Below, one piece after another: positions 8,122-17,517 of a stretch of 64,000 nt of DNA. Each line of letters begins with the position of its first letter. Position 1 is the stretch's first letter. The stretch is from Segatella copri. Lineage in GTDB: Bacteria > Bacteroidota > Bacteroidia > Bacteroidales > Bacteroidaceae. Under the pieces are notes generated by a model. It did no database searches and was not told where the DNA came from. It saw only the letters and a program-made list of their open reading frames with translations. The translations under genes were made by a program, and so were the position numbers. The stretch lies in assembly GCF_019249795.2 (NCBI RefSeq), contig NZ_CP156891.1:651001-715000 (forward strand), in the 5' to 3' direction.

Positions 8122-10146
8122 ATGACCAAAGAAGAATTACTCAAAAAGGCATACGTAGAACGCGATATCAGTTGGATGTACTTCAACCATCGCATTCTCC
8201 AGGAAGCAGAGAAAGAGTACGTCCCATTGTTGGAGCGTCTCTCTTTTCTCGGTATTTATTCCAATAACCTTGACGAGTTCTTCCGTGTCCGCGTGGCATC
8301 ACTCAACCGCATGCTCAACCAGAAGCTCGACAAGGATGCCGAACAGCAGATTAAGAAATCACTTAAAGCAATTAATAAACTCAATGAATCTTATTCGAAA
8401 GAATACACTGAGGCGGTGGATACGGTTTTCCGAGAGCTTGAAGTACACAAGGTTCGCCTGCTCAACGAAGACCAGCTCAACGACGAGCAGAAGGAATTCC
8501 TTACGCAGTTCTTCTACGACAAGCTCAATGGTTCTGTCAACCCTATCTGGCTCAACGAGATAGACGACCTCTCCACACTGGAGGACAACCGCATTTACCT
8601 TGCCGTAGAAAAGGCTGAGGATGACAAGAAGAAGAAATATGCCGTAGTAAAGGTACCAGATAGAGTTTACGGACGCTGGGTAAAGGTGCCGGCAAGCGAG
8701 GGTTTTGACAACATCATGTATCTGGACGATGTAATCAGATACTGTCTACCTCTGGTATTCCTCGGTTTCAAAGAGAGCACCTACCGTGCTTTCAGTTTCA
8801 AGTTTACCAAGGATGCCGAAATGGAGATGGACAATGATGCCGACTTCGGAACCATGGAGAAGATTGCACTGGGTGTAAACAGCCGTAAGAAGGGTGAAGC
8901 CGTGCGCGTAATCTACGATCAGGAGATGCCGAAGGAACTCCAAAAGAAACTCCGTGAGCGATTGAACACCAAAGAACTGGATGCTTCACTGGCTGGCGGA
9001 AGATACCAGAACCACAAGGATCTGATGTCGTTCCCAGATTGCGGACACAAGGAACTGAAGTACGAGAAGTGGGCTCCTATCATGAAACCGGAGTTCCTCT
9101 CCAACGAGAGCATCCTCGACCAGATTCGTGAGAAAGACCGTTTTATCCATGTACCCTACCATAGCTTCAACGGCTACATCCGTGTGCTCCGTGAGGCTGC
9201 TATCAAGCCCGAGGTGAAAGCAATCAAGACCACCCTCTATCGTCTGGCAAAGGATTCAAAGGTAGTGAAGGCACTCATCACTGCTGCCCGCAACGGTAAG
9301 AAGGTAACTGCCGTAGTAGAGCTTCTGGCACGTTTCGACGAGGAGAGCAACATCAAATGGAGCAAGCGCATGCAGGAAGAGGGCGTGAACGTAATCTTCG
9401 GTGTAGAAGGACTGAAGATTCACTCCAAGCTGCTCTATATCGAATCAAAGAAGGGCAACATCGCCTGTGTGGGAACCGGAAACTTCCACGAGGGCAATGC
9501 CAAGATCTATACCGACTATCTGATGATGACAGCCCGTACTAAGCTGGTAAACGAGGTGGCTAAGGTATTCGATTTCATCGACCGTCCATTCTCACCATTC
9601 CGCTTCAACGAGCTTCTCGTCTCTCCAAACTCCATGAAGAGCCGCATCCTGCGCATGCTTGATACAGAAATCAAGAATGCCAACGAGGGCAAGGAGGCTT
9701 GGGTGAAGATGAAGATCAACCACATCACCGATACCGATATGGTAACCAAGCTCTATCAGGCATCGAAGGCTGGCGTGAAGATAGACATCGTGATCCGCGG
9801 CAACTGTTCGCTGGTGCCAGGCATCGCCAAGCTCAGCGACAACATCCGCTGCGTGGGCATCATCGACCGCTATCTGGAGCACAGCCGTATCCTCATCTTT
9901 GCCAACGGAGGCAAGCCAAGATACTTCATCGGTTCTGCCGACTGGATGCCAAGAAACCTCATCAACCGCATCGAGGTACTCACCCCGGTATATGACGAGG
10001 ATATGCAGGCAGACCTGCTCCGCACCATCTCCTATGGTATGAGAGATACGATGAACGGCAGAGTGGTAGATGGCAAGGGCGGCAAGGAGTTTGTGGAAGG
10101 CGAACCATTCCGCAGTCAGGAAGAACTTTATAAGGCATATAAATAA
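8122..10146 (+). CDS. ppk1: Polyphosphate kinase 1
   Basis: A 674-residue PPK1 that reversibly makes polyphosphate from ATP. The N-terminal, head, C1 and C2 domains follow the standard order, starting from ERDISWMYFNHRILQEA. The catalytic histidines fall at residue 434 (KIHSKLLYIE) and 587 (LEHSRILIFA), matching E. coli H435 and H592. YRLAKDSKVVKALITAARNGKKVTAVVELLARFDEE is the conserved C1 block. The length matches the family (about 690). It lies 15 bp upstream of ppx, forming a polyphosphate synthesis/degradation pair, and is divergent from a phosphate-type porin. The Pho-box-like array at 7140-7199 suggests control by phosphate starvation. Confidence 0.97.
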   Translation: MTKEELLKKAYVERDISWMYFNHRILQEAEKEYVPLLERLSFLGIYSNNLDEFFRVRVASLNRMLNQKLDKDAEQQIKKSLKAINKLNESYSKEYTEAVDTVFRELEVHKVRLLNEDQLNDEQKEFLTQFFYDKLNGSVNPIWLNEIDDLSTLEDNRIYLAVEKAEDDKKKKYAVVKVPDRVYGRWVKVPASEGFDNIMYLDDVIRYCLPLVFLGFKESTYRAFSFKFTKDAEMEMDNDADFGTMEKIALGVNSRKKGEAVRVIYDQEMPKELQKKLRERLNTKELDASLAGGRYQNHKDLMSFPDCGHKELKYEKWAPIMKPEFLSNESILDQIREKDRFIHVPYHSFNGYIRVLREAAIKPEVKAIKTTLYRLAKDSKVVKALITAARNGKKVTAVVELLARFDEESNIKWSKRMQEEGVNVIFGVEGLKIHSKLLYIESKKGNIACVGTGNFHEGNAKIYTDYLMMTARTKLVNEVAKVFDFIDRPFSPFRFNELLVSPNSMKSRILRMLDTEIKNANEGKEAWVKMKINHITDTDMVTKLYQASKAGVKIDIVIRGNCSLVPGIAKLSDNIRCVGIIDRYLEHSRILIFANGGKPRYFIGSADWMPRNLINRIEVLTPVYDEDMQADLLRTISYGMRDTMNGRVVDGKGGKEFVEGEPFRSQEELYKAYK

Positions 10147-10161
10147 TAAAGCATATAAATA

Positions 10162-11067
10162 ATGATGAATTTAGCATCCATTGATATCGGCTCAAACGGA
10201 GCCCGACTCCTCATCAAGCGCTTCGATCCCGAGGCAATCCGAGAGGAAGACCGCATCAAAAAACTCATGTTCATCCGCATCCCATTGCGATTGGGTAAGG
10301 ATGTATTCACCCTGGGAAAGGTTTCCAAGGAGCGTGAGAAGATGATGCTCCACATGATGAAGGGCTTCAAGCAATTCATGAAACTCAATGACGTAGAGGC
10401 ATTTCGCGCCTGTGCCACTTCAGCCATGCGCGATGCCGAGAACGGCAAGAAGGTGCTCAAGAAGATAGAGAAGCAAACCGGCATCAAACTCGAAATCATC
10501 AAGGGGCAGGAGGAGGCACAGCTCCTCTACAACAACCTGGTAGAGAAAACAGACTCCAACGAGGGCAGCTTTGCCTACATTGATGTGGGCGGTGGTTCCA
10601 CGGAGGTGAGTATCATCCATGACGGTGTGCTCGCCGAAAGCTATTCCTACAACATGGGTACTCTGAGAATGCTGAGCGGCAAGGTGACTGCCGAAACCGA
10701 AAAGCTCTTCAAGGAGAACCTGACGAGATATGCCGAGCAATACGGCGACATCAGGATCATCGGTTCGGGTGGCAACATCAACAAGTTGAACAAGCTGGCA
10801 CGCCACAGCAAGCAGGACTCCAAAAACCTGACGCTTGCCGAACTGAAGCGTCTCTATTCGATGATGCAGCCCCTGAGCATCGAGGAGCGCGAGATTTCCT
10901 TCTCCCTGAAAGAAGACCGTGCCGACGTCATCATTCCTGCCGCTGAGATCTTCCTCAAGGCATGCGAATACCTGAAGTGTGAAAACATCATGGTGCCCAA
11001 CATCTCGCTCGCCGACTCCATCGTGGATGGACTCTATGAGAAGATGATGGCAAAAACAGAAGAATAA
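10162..11067 (+). CDS. ppx: Exopolyphosphatase / Ppx-GppA family phosphatase (short form)
   Basis: A 301-residue ASKHA-fold phosphatase. Phosphate-binding motifs are NLASIDIGSNGARLLIKRF near the start and YIDVGGGSTEVSII around residues 132-145, with IIGSGGNINKLNKLA in the second half. It would release phosphate from polyphosphate ends or hydrolyse pppGpp; the sequence does not separate the two. It lacks the C-terminal HD domain of the roughly 510-residue E. coli Ppx, as do many Bacteroidota homologues. Its position directly after ppk1 argues for the polyphosphate role. Confidence 0.9.
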   Translation: MMNLASIDIGSNGARLLIKRFDPEAIREEDRIKKLMFIRIPLRLGKDVFTLGKVSKEREKMMLHMMKGFKQFMKLNDVEAFRACATSAMRDAENGKKVLKKIEKQTGIKLEIIKGQEEAQLLYNNLVEKTDSNEGSFAYIDVGGGSTEVSIIHDGVLAESYSYNMGTLRMLSGKVTAETEKLFKENLTRYAEQYGDIRIIGSGGNINKLNKLARHSKQDSKNLTLAELKRLYSMMQPLSIEEREISFSLKEDRADVIIPAAEIFLKACEYLKCENIMVPNISLADSIVDGLYEKMMAKTEE

Positions 11068-11090
11068 ACCGCTTCATCCACAAATAAAAA

Positions 11091-11131
11091 GATCCGAGAC
11101 AGATGGCTAGCAATAGCCGCTGTTTCGGATC
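11091..11131. terminator. Bidirectional hairpin terminator
   Basis: Arms GATCCGAGACAGATGGCTA (11091-11109) and TAGCCGCTGTTTCGGATC (11114-11131) pair with minor mismatch, flanked by A- and T-runs. It separates ppx from the convergent response regulator. Confidence 0.85.
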
Positions 11132-11165
11132 AACTTTTTTATAATTCGGATAAAAGAGGTATTTA

Positions 11166-11852
11166 CTATACTTCAGAAAAGAGAGTAAGTACATATCCCT
11201 TTTTCTTCAGCGACTCAATCTTAACGGTCGCATCATGCTGAAGAGCATGACGGAGATACGTCATCTGCACATTCACAGCCAGGGAGTTGGCATAGCTCAC
11301 GGTTCCCCACACCGCCTCCTGTATCATCTCCTTGCTTACTACATTACCGATATTCTTCGCCAACAGACGGAGGATGTCGGCTTGTCGGCTGGTGATGAGC
11401 ACACGAGAGGAACGGGTGCGAAGCTCATTGTTATTATAGCAGAAGGTGGTTTCACCGAAATGATACACCTCCTCTTCTATCGTCTCACTCTCATTCATGG
11501 AGAACCGCTCCTCTATTCTTGCCAGCAACTCTTCCGGATAGAAGGGTTTGGCAAGATAATCGTTTGCCTTCAGGGAGAAACCTTTCAGCCGATCGTTCTT
11601 CTCCGTACGGTCGGTGAGAAAGAAGATAAGCACCTTCGGGTCGATGGCTCTGATGCGCTCAGCCACCTCATAGCCATCCATCTCCGGCATATTGATGTCG
11701 AGCAATACCAGATCGGGCTTCACCTCCGGGAACTGTTCCCATGCCTTCTTGCCATTTCCGGCATAAGTCACATCGTAGCCATGCTGCTGCAGGAAACTCT
11801 TCAGCAACATGGAATACTTCAAGTCATCGTCTGCAAATAATATCTTGATCAT
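11166..11852 (-). CDS. OmpR-family response regulator
   Basis: A 228-residue DNA-binding response regulator. The receiver domain has the acidic cluster ADDD (residues 7-10), phospho-acceptor D52 in LVLLDINMPEMDG, the FFLTD switch region and LAKPF lysine. A C-terminal winged helix follows (TSRQADILRLLAKNIGNVVSKEMIQEAVWG ... ESLKKKGYVL). It is most like the RprY group of Bacteroidota. The kinase gene lies 34 bp upstream on the same strand, so the two form a two-component operon. The adjacent TonB receptor is a plausible target; no operator was identified. Confidence 0.92.
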   Translation of the reverse strand: MIKILFADDDLKYSMLLKSFLQQHGYDVTYAGNGKKAWEQFPEVKPDLVLLDINMPEMDGYEVAERIRAIDPKVLIFFLTDRTEKNDRLKGFSLKANDYLAKPFYPEELLARIEERFSMNESETIEEEVYHFGETTFCYNNNELRTRSSRVLITSRQADILRLLAKNIGNVVSKEMIQEAVWGTVSYANSLAVNVQMTYLRHALQHDATVKIESLKKKGYVLTLFSEV

Positions 11853-11886
11853 TTTTCCTGTTGTTTATAGCGTTAAACCGGATGCA

Positions 11887-13305
11887 TCAGGAGTGCTGCG
11901 GGATGATGATCGAAATCCTGGTTCCCTTGCCCACTTCGCTCTGCATCATTTTTCTGCCCCCATGGGCCTTCACTATCATATCCACAAAACTCAAACCCAA
12001 GCCGATGCCTGGCTGCATCATATCCGGGTAAGCATTGCTGCGATAGAACTTCGTCCAGACTCTCTGCTGCTCGTCGGGCGAAATTCCGATTCCATTATCT
12101 GATACAGAAATCATGACTTCCCCCTTCCCGGTATCTCGGCAGGCAACATGGATATTGACTATGTCTCCAGAATACTTCACCGAGTTCTCCATCAGGTTGC
12201 TGACCACATTCAGAAGCTGGTCTCTATCTCCCATCATCAGGTCGGAAGTGCGCTGGTAATCGAGCGAAACATTCACCTCCTTCTGTCTGTTCTTTCGATA
12301 CACAGCCACCAGATTCAGCAAGGCGGCATGGATATCGAAAGACGTTATCTGGAGCGGGATATGTTCCTCTGCCCTGATTACTTCCCGGAGTTTGGCGAGA
12401 TAGGCGGTCAGGTTATCGCTTTCCTCTCTAACCGTCTCCATGATGAGAGCATTCTCATCCTTCTCATCTGTCTTTTGAGCAGAGAATACAGATACACACA
12501 TCTTCAGCGTCTGCACGGGGCGTTTCAGCTCGTGAATCATCGTATGCACAAAGTCGCTTCGCATCTTATCCACCTTCTTCTGCAGGAGCATCACCTTGAT
12601 GAGATAAGCTATGCTCAGGAGAAGCATGATGGTAACCAGCAGACTTCCTATCATCTGCCACATCATTCCCTTCAGGATGGGCAGCATCGGCACCTGCATC
12701 CTCATCTGCATCGACTGATACTGGATAGGATTGAAAGGCACTTCTACCAGCATTTCGTGATGAAACAAGGTAGGAGACTCTACGATTCTTGTCTGCCACA
12801 GACGATGCTTTCCTGTCTTCATCTCTGCCCCGATGAAATCATTGCCCAGTTTCCTACTGATGAAACGGTCAAAATGCGCCTTATCAAAACGGGTAAGCTG
12901 GTAAGTGATGTAAGTATTCAGACAATCAAAAGAATTGTTGGAATCCGTCTCACGCAAATCGAAAGTATCTCTCTTCTGCATCACGTTGCTGAATCCCGGC
13001 TTGCTATACACCACTCCACCTATGATTGTATCCGTATCCAGCGGAGAGCAAACCGTTGTAACGGGACGCTTGTAGTCTGAAAAATATGCCGTAACGACAT
13101 AACCGATATGTGATTTTTCTTTTACCGCCGCTCCGATATTTGTCTGATAAGTGACTATTGCCTGTTCCGCCTTTTCGGCATTTTTCTTCCCCATCTCTCC
13201 CATCGAATAGGTCACGCTATTGTAGAGCCAATAGGTCTGCAAGCCTATCAGCAGGAAAGAGGAAAGGATGGCGAGCAGCCAGACTTGTTTGATTCTTCTA
13301 TTCAT
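11887..13305 (-). CDS. Membrane sensor histidine kinase (RprX-like)
   Basis: The product has 472 residues from the ATG at 13305; the longer frame from 13329 overlaps the promoter. An N-terminal membrane segment (VWLLAILSSFLLIGLQTYW) and a second near residues 205-230 enclose a periplasmic sensor domain. The cytoplasmic part has the H-box HTMIHELKRPVQTLK, N-box NLMENSVKYSG, and G-boxes DNGIGISPDEQ and GIGLGLSFV. It should autophosphorylate and pass phosphate to the regulator encoded 34 bp downstream. The signal is unknown. It is divergent from a TonB-receptor gene, a common regulatory pairing. Confidence 0.92.
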   Translation of the reverse strand: MNRRIKQVWLLAILSSFLLIGLQTYWLYNSVTYSMGEMGKKNAEKAEQAIVTYQTNIGAAVKEKSHIGYVVTAYFSDYKRPVTTVCSPLDTDTIIGGVVYSKPGFSNVMQKRDTFDLRETDSNNSFDCLNTYITYQLTRFDKAHFDRFISRKLGNDFIGAEMKTGKHRLWQTRIVESPTLFHHEMLVEVPFNPIQYQSMQMRMQVPMLPILKGMMWQMIGSLLVTIMLLLSIAYLIKVMLLQKKVDKMRSDFVHTMIHELKRPVQTLKMCVSVFSAQKTDEKDENALIMETVREESDNLTAYLAKLREVIRAEEHIPLQITSFDIHAALLNLVAVYRKNRQKEVNVSLDYQRTSDLMMGDRDQLLNVVSNLMENSVKYSGDIVNIHVACRDTGKGEVMISVSDNGIGISPDEQQRVWTKFYRSNAYPDMMQPGIGLGLSFVDMIVKAHGGRKMMQSEVGKGTRISIIIPQHS

Positions 13306-13326
13306 ATCATTTTTCTTTTTTCGATG

Positions 13327-13334
13327 CAAAGGTA
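13327..13334 (-). promoter_or_regulatory. -7 element of the kinase/regulator operon
   Basis: TACCTTTG on the minus strand lies about 22 nt upstream of the ATG at 13305. The -33 match is poor. Confidence 0.65.
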
Positions 13335-13467
13335 CGAAGATTTCACTATATATAATTAAGGTGAAGCAAGATTATTTTGCCAGCGTAATGTTTCAGTAAT
13401 GATTATTTGCGATTTTGAGCCCGAAAAGCTGTTCCTTTGCAGACGAAAACAAAAAACAAGGAAGAAT

Positions 13468-15684
13468 ATGAAGAAAGAAACAGTTTTATGGGCGATGCTA
13501 GCCACCACCACCTGTGCAACAGCACAAAACGGGAAATTCCCGACATCCGGAGTTTGCGCAGACTCGATACAGACGGAAAAAGATTCGATCAAAGCTAACC
13601 AAGAAGCTGAGATCAAAGCTGATAAGGAGACTGAGATTCAAGCCGTAACCGTAACAGGTCATCGCCCGATGTACAAAATGAGAAACGAGGCCCTGGTTAC
13701 CCGTGTCCGCAACACTCCTTTGGCAAAGGAGCCAACGCTGGAAGATGTATTGAAACACATCCCCGGCATGAAACAAACCGCCGATGGAACTCTGGAAGTA
13801 AACGGACTGGGAGCACCCACCATCTATCTCAACGACAAAAAGGCTACCTCTGCCGAACTCTCTCATCTCGATGTGAAGCAGATAGATGAAATAGAACTCA
13901 TTACCACTCCTGGTGCAAAATATGATGCAACGACGGGAGCCGTACTGAGAATCCTGACGAGAAGAACAGACGAGGGTATATTCGGCAAGATGCAGGTGTA
14001 TGATAAATTGAGCGAGGTGAACACCAACCACGAGGAATTGACCCTGGGTTGGGTAACGAAGAAGATTTCGCTCACAGGATTTTACGGTTATACAGACAAC
14101 CGATACAATGTGCATCAGCCACAGGAAGCGCTCGTAAGAGCCAAAGATGGCGAATATCTCTTCGGAACCGACCGCCATGGCAAGAACAAGGCAAATTACA
14201 ACGCTACAGAACTCAACTTCGACTGGTTGCTCAGCAAGCAACACGAAGTGGGAATACAATGGGAAGGGCTTTGGCTGAATGGCGGCAGAAGCGAGAAACA
14301 GCAGCAGTACTATCGCTATCCTAACCCAGCAGGAGAAGATACAAATAGCGAGATGAAGCTTTCTGATGCGGATGGCGAGATGAAGTATTTTGATGCGGAG
14401 AGCCAGCAATGGGGACACCAGCGCAGTCACCACTTCAACCTCTTCCATCTGGCTAAATGGTCGAAGCATCTCTCATCACAGATTTATCTGGACTATGCAA
14501 GGAACAAGGATTCTGACAGCCAGCCTATCACGGAGAAAGAAGGTAGCGAGATGCAGGAAACCCTCAACCGTTCCAATTCCAACTACGATATCTATAGTGG
14601 AAGATTCGAAGTCAAGCAACTCATCTCTGACAAACATTCCATCAACTTCGGTGGCGAATGGAGCCTGATGGAAGGTAAGGGAAAAACCGAAAGTTCTGCC
14701 GATATGCTTGGAACTACGGAATACAAAAACCACGATACCAAGACGGCTGCTTACCTGCAATATCAGGGTGAAGCTGGCAGATGGAGCTGGTGGGCAGGCA
14801 TCCGATACGAGCATCTCACATCCCGATACACCAATCTGTCGGAGGAATCTCCCGACAATATGGAGCGCCATTACGACCAGTGGTTTCCATCGTTCGGTAT
14901 CACTCTCAACGAACCGTCGTGGCATCACTCGCTCAGCTTCCGAACTACCACCGCCCGACCTTCTTTCAGTCAGCTCAGTGGGAACATCTACTATACCTCG
15001 CGCTTTCAGTATCAGATCAGCAATCCGAAGCTACAGCCTGTCAACACCTATCGTCTGACCTACTCCGTGCAGTGGAAAGACTTTATGGGAATGCTGAGAT
15101 ATACCCGTATCGACCACTCCATCATGTACATTCATGAAGTGCCGGAGGATAAGCCCGTAAGATACGTGAGTACATTCATGAACTTCAACAAGATGCAGAA
15201 ATACATGGCCTATCTCAACTGGGGACACGTCTTCGGCTGCTGGCGTCCGAATGCCCATGCAAGCATCACTTACCAGCGCTTCTCTGTAAATGATCATGGA
15301 GAGCTAATCAGTTATAACGGAGCAACTTGGAATGCATCGTTTGACAATTACTTCACGCTACCAAACGACTATCAGCTGTCACTCTCCTACAGTTTTGACA
15401 ATGGAGGACAAGTGGGTAAAACGAAGTTCCGCCCCACTCAGAACTGGAGTCTTGGTGCCAACAAATCGTGGATGGACGGCAGATTACAGGTTGCCTTCAG
15501 TGCCAACGACCTCTTCCATCAGCAGCTCTTCAAGGAGCGAACCCACGAGCATGCCGTTGACTTCTCCCAGACTGAGGATTACAAGCTATGGAGCTACAAG
15601 TTGACCGTAACCTGGAAATTCAACAAGCGCAAGGGAAGATACAACGGCATAAACAGTGCGGAAGATGAATTGAACCGACTATAG
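13468..15684 (+). CDS. TonB-dependent receptor-like outer-membrane protein
   Basis: The product has 738 residues from the ATG at 13468 (MKKETVLWAMLATTTCATAQ signal peptide); the upstream frame from 13399 is rejected. A short acidic linker is followed by a plug-like domain (IQAVTVTGHRPMYKMRNEALVTRV ... LEDVLKHIPGMKQTADGTLEVNGLGAPTIYLNDKKA ... IDEIELITTPGAKYDATTGAVLRILTR). The rest is a large barrel ending in KLTVTWKFNKRKGRYNG. It lacks the N-terminal carboxypeptidase-like domain of SusC proteins and has no SusD partner, so it belongs to the outer-membrane-beta group. The ligand is unknown. It is divergent from the two-component operon at 11166-13305, which may control it. Confidence 0.88.
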   Translation: MKKETVLWAMLATTTCATAQNGKFPTSGVCADSIQTEKDSIKANQEAEIKADKETEIQAVTVTGHRPMYKMRNEALVTRVRNTPLAKEPTLEDVLKHIPGMKQTADGTLEVNGLGAPTIYLNDKKATSAELSHLDVKQIDEIELITTPGAKYDATTGAVLRILTRRTDEGIFGKMQVYDKLSEVNTNHEELTLGWVTKKISLTGFYGYTDNRYNVHQPQEALVRAKDGEYLFGTDRHGKNKANYNATELNFDWLLSKQHEVGIQWEGLWLNGGRSEKQQQYYRYPNPAGEDTNSEMKLSDADGEMKYFDAESQQWGHQRSHHFNLFHLAKWSKHLSSQIYLDYARNKDSDSQPITEKEGSEMQETLNRSNSNYDIYSGRFEVKQLISDKHSINFGGEWSLMEGKGKTESSADMLGTTEYKNHDTKTAAYLQYQGEAGRWSWWAGIRYEHLTSRYTNLSEESPDNMERHYDQWFPSFGITLNEPSWHHSLSFRTTTARPSFSQLSGNIYYTSRFQYQISNPKLQPVNTYRLTYSVQWKDFMGMLRYTRIDHSIMYIHEVPEDKPVRYVSTFMNFNKMQKYMAYLNWGHVFGCWRPNAHASITYQRFSVNDHGELISYNGATWNASFDNYFTLPNDYQLSLSYSFDNGGQVGKTKFRPTQNWSLGANKSWMDGRLQVAFSANDLFHQQLFKERTHEHAVDFSQTEDYKLWSYKLTVTWKFNKRKGRYNGINSAEDELNRL

Positions 15685-15735
15685 CCGGACAAGACTCTCT
15701 TATCTTAATGATCTTTATAATTTCAAGTATCCGGG

Positions 15736-16134
15736 TTATCCCACACCCAGCAGTTCTACTTCGAATATCAGGGTAGAACCGCCTGGGATGCCCGGCTGCG
15801 AGAACTTGCCGTAGCCCATCTCGGCAGGGATGTAAAGTTCCCACTGGTCGCCCACGTGCATCTGCTGCATAGCAACAATCCAGCCATCTATCAGGTCGCT
15901 CAATCGCATGGCGAACGGCGTACCGCCACGGCTGGAATCAAACTTCTTGCCGTTGATGGTCCAACCGGTATAATGAGCCGTCACGATGCTGCGTCGGCTA
16001 GGCTGTGCTCCCTTCGGGTCGCCCTGCTTCAACACCTTATAATATATACCACGAGGCAGCGCCATAACGCCCTCCTCCTTTGCCTTTTCCTCCAGCCAAC
16101 GCTTGTTGGCCTCAACATATTCTCTTTTTGCCAT
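15736..16134 (-). CDS. FKBP-type peptidyl-prolyl cis-trans isomerase
   Basis: A 132-residue protein with a charged N-terminal helix (about residues 1-25) and one FKBP domain. Signature segments are VTAHYTGWTINGKKFDSSRGGTPFAMRLSDLIDGWIVAMQQMHVGDQWELYIPAEMGYG and GSTLIFEVELLGV. It has no signal peptide and is probably a cytoplasmic folding catalyst, although close relatives in Bacteroidota are often exported lipoproteins. It is convergent with the TonB receptor gene and divergent from the flavoprotein gene. Confidence 0.92.
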   Translation of the reverse strand: MAKREYVEANKRWLEEKAKEEGVMALPRGIYYKVLKQGDPKGAQPSRRSIVTAHYTGWTINGKKFDSSRGGTPFAMRLSDLIDGWIVAMQQMHVGDQWELYIPAEMGYGKFSQPGIPGGSTLIFEVELLGVG

Positions 16135-16172
16135 AAATCTATTTGGATTCTTGATATACTATGATTTTTGCG

Positions 16173-16203
16173 CAAAGTTACAAAAATCTATCGTATCTGC
16201 AAA
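16173..16203 (-). promoter_or_regulatory. Promoter of the FKBP gene
   Basis: On the minus strand TAACTTTG (16180-16173) is preceded by TTTG (16203-16200) with a 19-bp spacer. Confidence 0.7.
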
Positions 16204-16244
16204 AGAAAAAGGGGAACTTTTCTTCTTTTATCAAAGAAAAGCAG

Positions 16245-16252
16245 TACCTTTG
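16245..16252 (+). promoter_or_regulatory. -7 element of the flavoprotein gene
   Basis: TACCTTTG lies about 26 nt upstream of the ATG at 16278. It places the start there rather than at 16161. Confidence 0.7.
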
Positions 16253-16277
16253 CACCCTAATCAACCAAAAATACGAT

Positions 16278-17516
16278 ATGCCACAATCACTACATATTGC
16301 AATTATTGGTGGGGGTGCCGCAGGATTCTTTGCGGCGATAGAGGCCAAGCGCAACTTCCCTCACGCCGACATCACGATTTTCGAGAAGAATTCGAAGGTT
16401 CTCGCCAAGGTGGAAATCACGGGAGGAGGAAGATGCAATCTTACCAATTCCTTTGAGGAGATTTCCGACCTGAAACAGGCGTACCCCCGCGGACATAAAC
16501 TGATGAAGCGACTCTTCAAGAGATTCGACTACCAGCATGCCTTCGACTGGTTTGAGGAGAACGGCGTGCCACTGGTTACGCAGGAAGACCAGTGCGTGTT
16601 TCCGCAATCGCAGGATTCGCACAGCATCATCGACTGTCTGGTGAATACCGCCAAGCGACTGGGCGTGAAGATACAATGCAACCACCAGCTCACCGCCATC
16701 ACCGAACTGGAGGATGAACGCCTGCTCCTGGACTTCAAGACATCTTCCGAAATCAGGCAGATTGCCTTCCACCGGGTAGCCATCACTACAGGCGGTCATC
16801 CCAAGATGGAAAGCTTCAAGCATCTCTCTGATTTAGGACATGCAATAGAGCTGCCTATCCCATCGCTCTTCACCTTCAACATTGCCGACAAGGCTTTCAA
16901 GAACCTGATGGGCACGGTGGTAGAGCCTGTATATACCAGCATTCCGGGCACCAAACTGAAGGCAGAGGGTCCGCTTCTCATCACCCATTGGGGCATGAGC
17001 GGTCCTGCCGTGCTGAAGCTCTCATCCCATGCAGCCCGCTATCTGCACGAGAACAATTATCAGATCAGGATTTCCGTAAACTGGGTACACGAGAGCAACC
17101 GCTCGCTGGTGGAAGAGAACATCCAGGGCATCATCATCGCCAACCCACAGAAGCAGCTGGCAAGCATACGCCCCTATAATCTGCCATCCCGCCTCTGGCT
17201 CTTCCTGATTCAGAAGATGGGATACGCGCCCGAGAAGAAATGGAGCGAAATGGGAAAGAAGGGTTGCAACCTGCTGATAGAAGCCCTCACCAACGACCTC
17301 TACCAGGTGAACGGCAAGGGAGCCTTCAAGGAGGAGTTTGTTACCTGCGGCGGCATCAGCCTCAGCAACATCGACCTGCACACCCTGGAGAGCAAGATAT
17401 GCCCTCACCTTTTCTTTGCCGGCGAAGTACTAGATATCGATGCCATTACAGGCGGTTTCAACCTTCAGGCAGCCTGGACCACGGGATATGTGGTGGGACA
17501 GCATATCGGAGAATAG
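16278..17516 (+). CDS. HI0933/YhiN-family FAD-dependent oxidoreductase
   Basis: The product has 412 residues from the ATG at 16278. It opens with the dinucleotide-binding motif IAIIGGGAAGFFAAIEAKR and has the family signature VEITGGGRCNLTNS near residue 45. The C-terminus reads CGGISLSNIDLHTLESKICPHLFFAGEVLDIDAITGGFNLQAAWTTG, a second FAD-contacting block typical of the HI0933 family. These are cytoplasmic flavoproteins of uncertain substrate. The gene is convergent with the hydrolase gene, with stop codons almost touching. Confidence 0.92.
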   Translation: MPQSLHIAIIGGGAAGFFAAIEAKRNFPHADITIFEKNSKVLAKVEITGGGRCNLTNSFEEISDLKQAYPRGHKLMKRLFKRFDYQHAFDWFEENGVPLVTQEDQCVFPQSQDSHSIIDCLVNTAKRLGVKIQCNHQLTAITELEDERLLLDFKTSSEIRQIAFHRVAITTGGHPKMESFKHLSDLGHAIELPIPSLFTFNIADKAFKNLMGTVVEPVYTSIPGTKLKAEGPLLITHWGMSGPAVLKLSSHAARYLHENNYQIRISVNWVHESNRSLVEENIQGIIIANPQKQLASIRPYNLPSRLWLFLIQKMGYAPEKKWSEMGKKGCNLLIEALTNDLYQVNGKGAFKEEFVTCGGISLSNIDLHTLESKICPHLFFAGEVLDIDAITGGFNLQAAWTTGYVVGQHIGE

Positions 17517-17517
17517 C

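Noticed and set aside
12148..13080. 310-codon plus-strand frame opposite the histidine kinase
   Set aside because: It is antisense to a kinase with all catalytic motifs and shows no protein-like features of its own.
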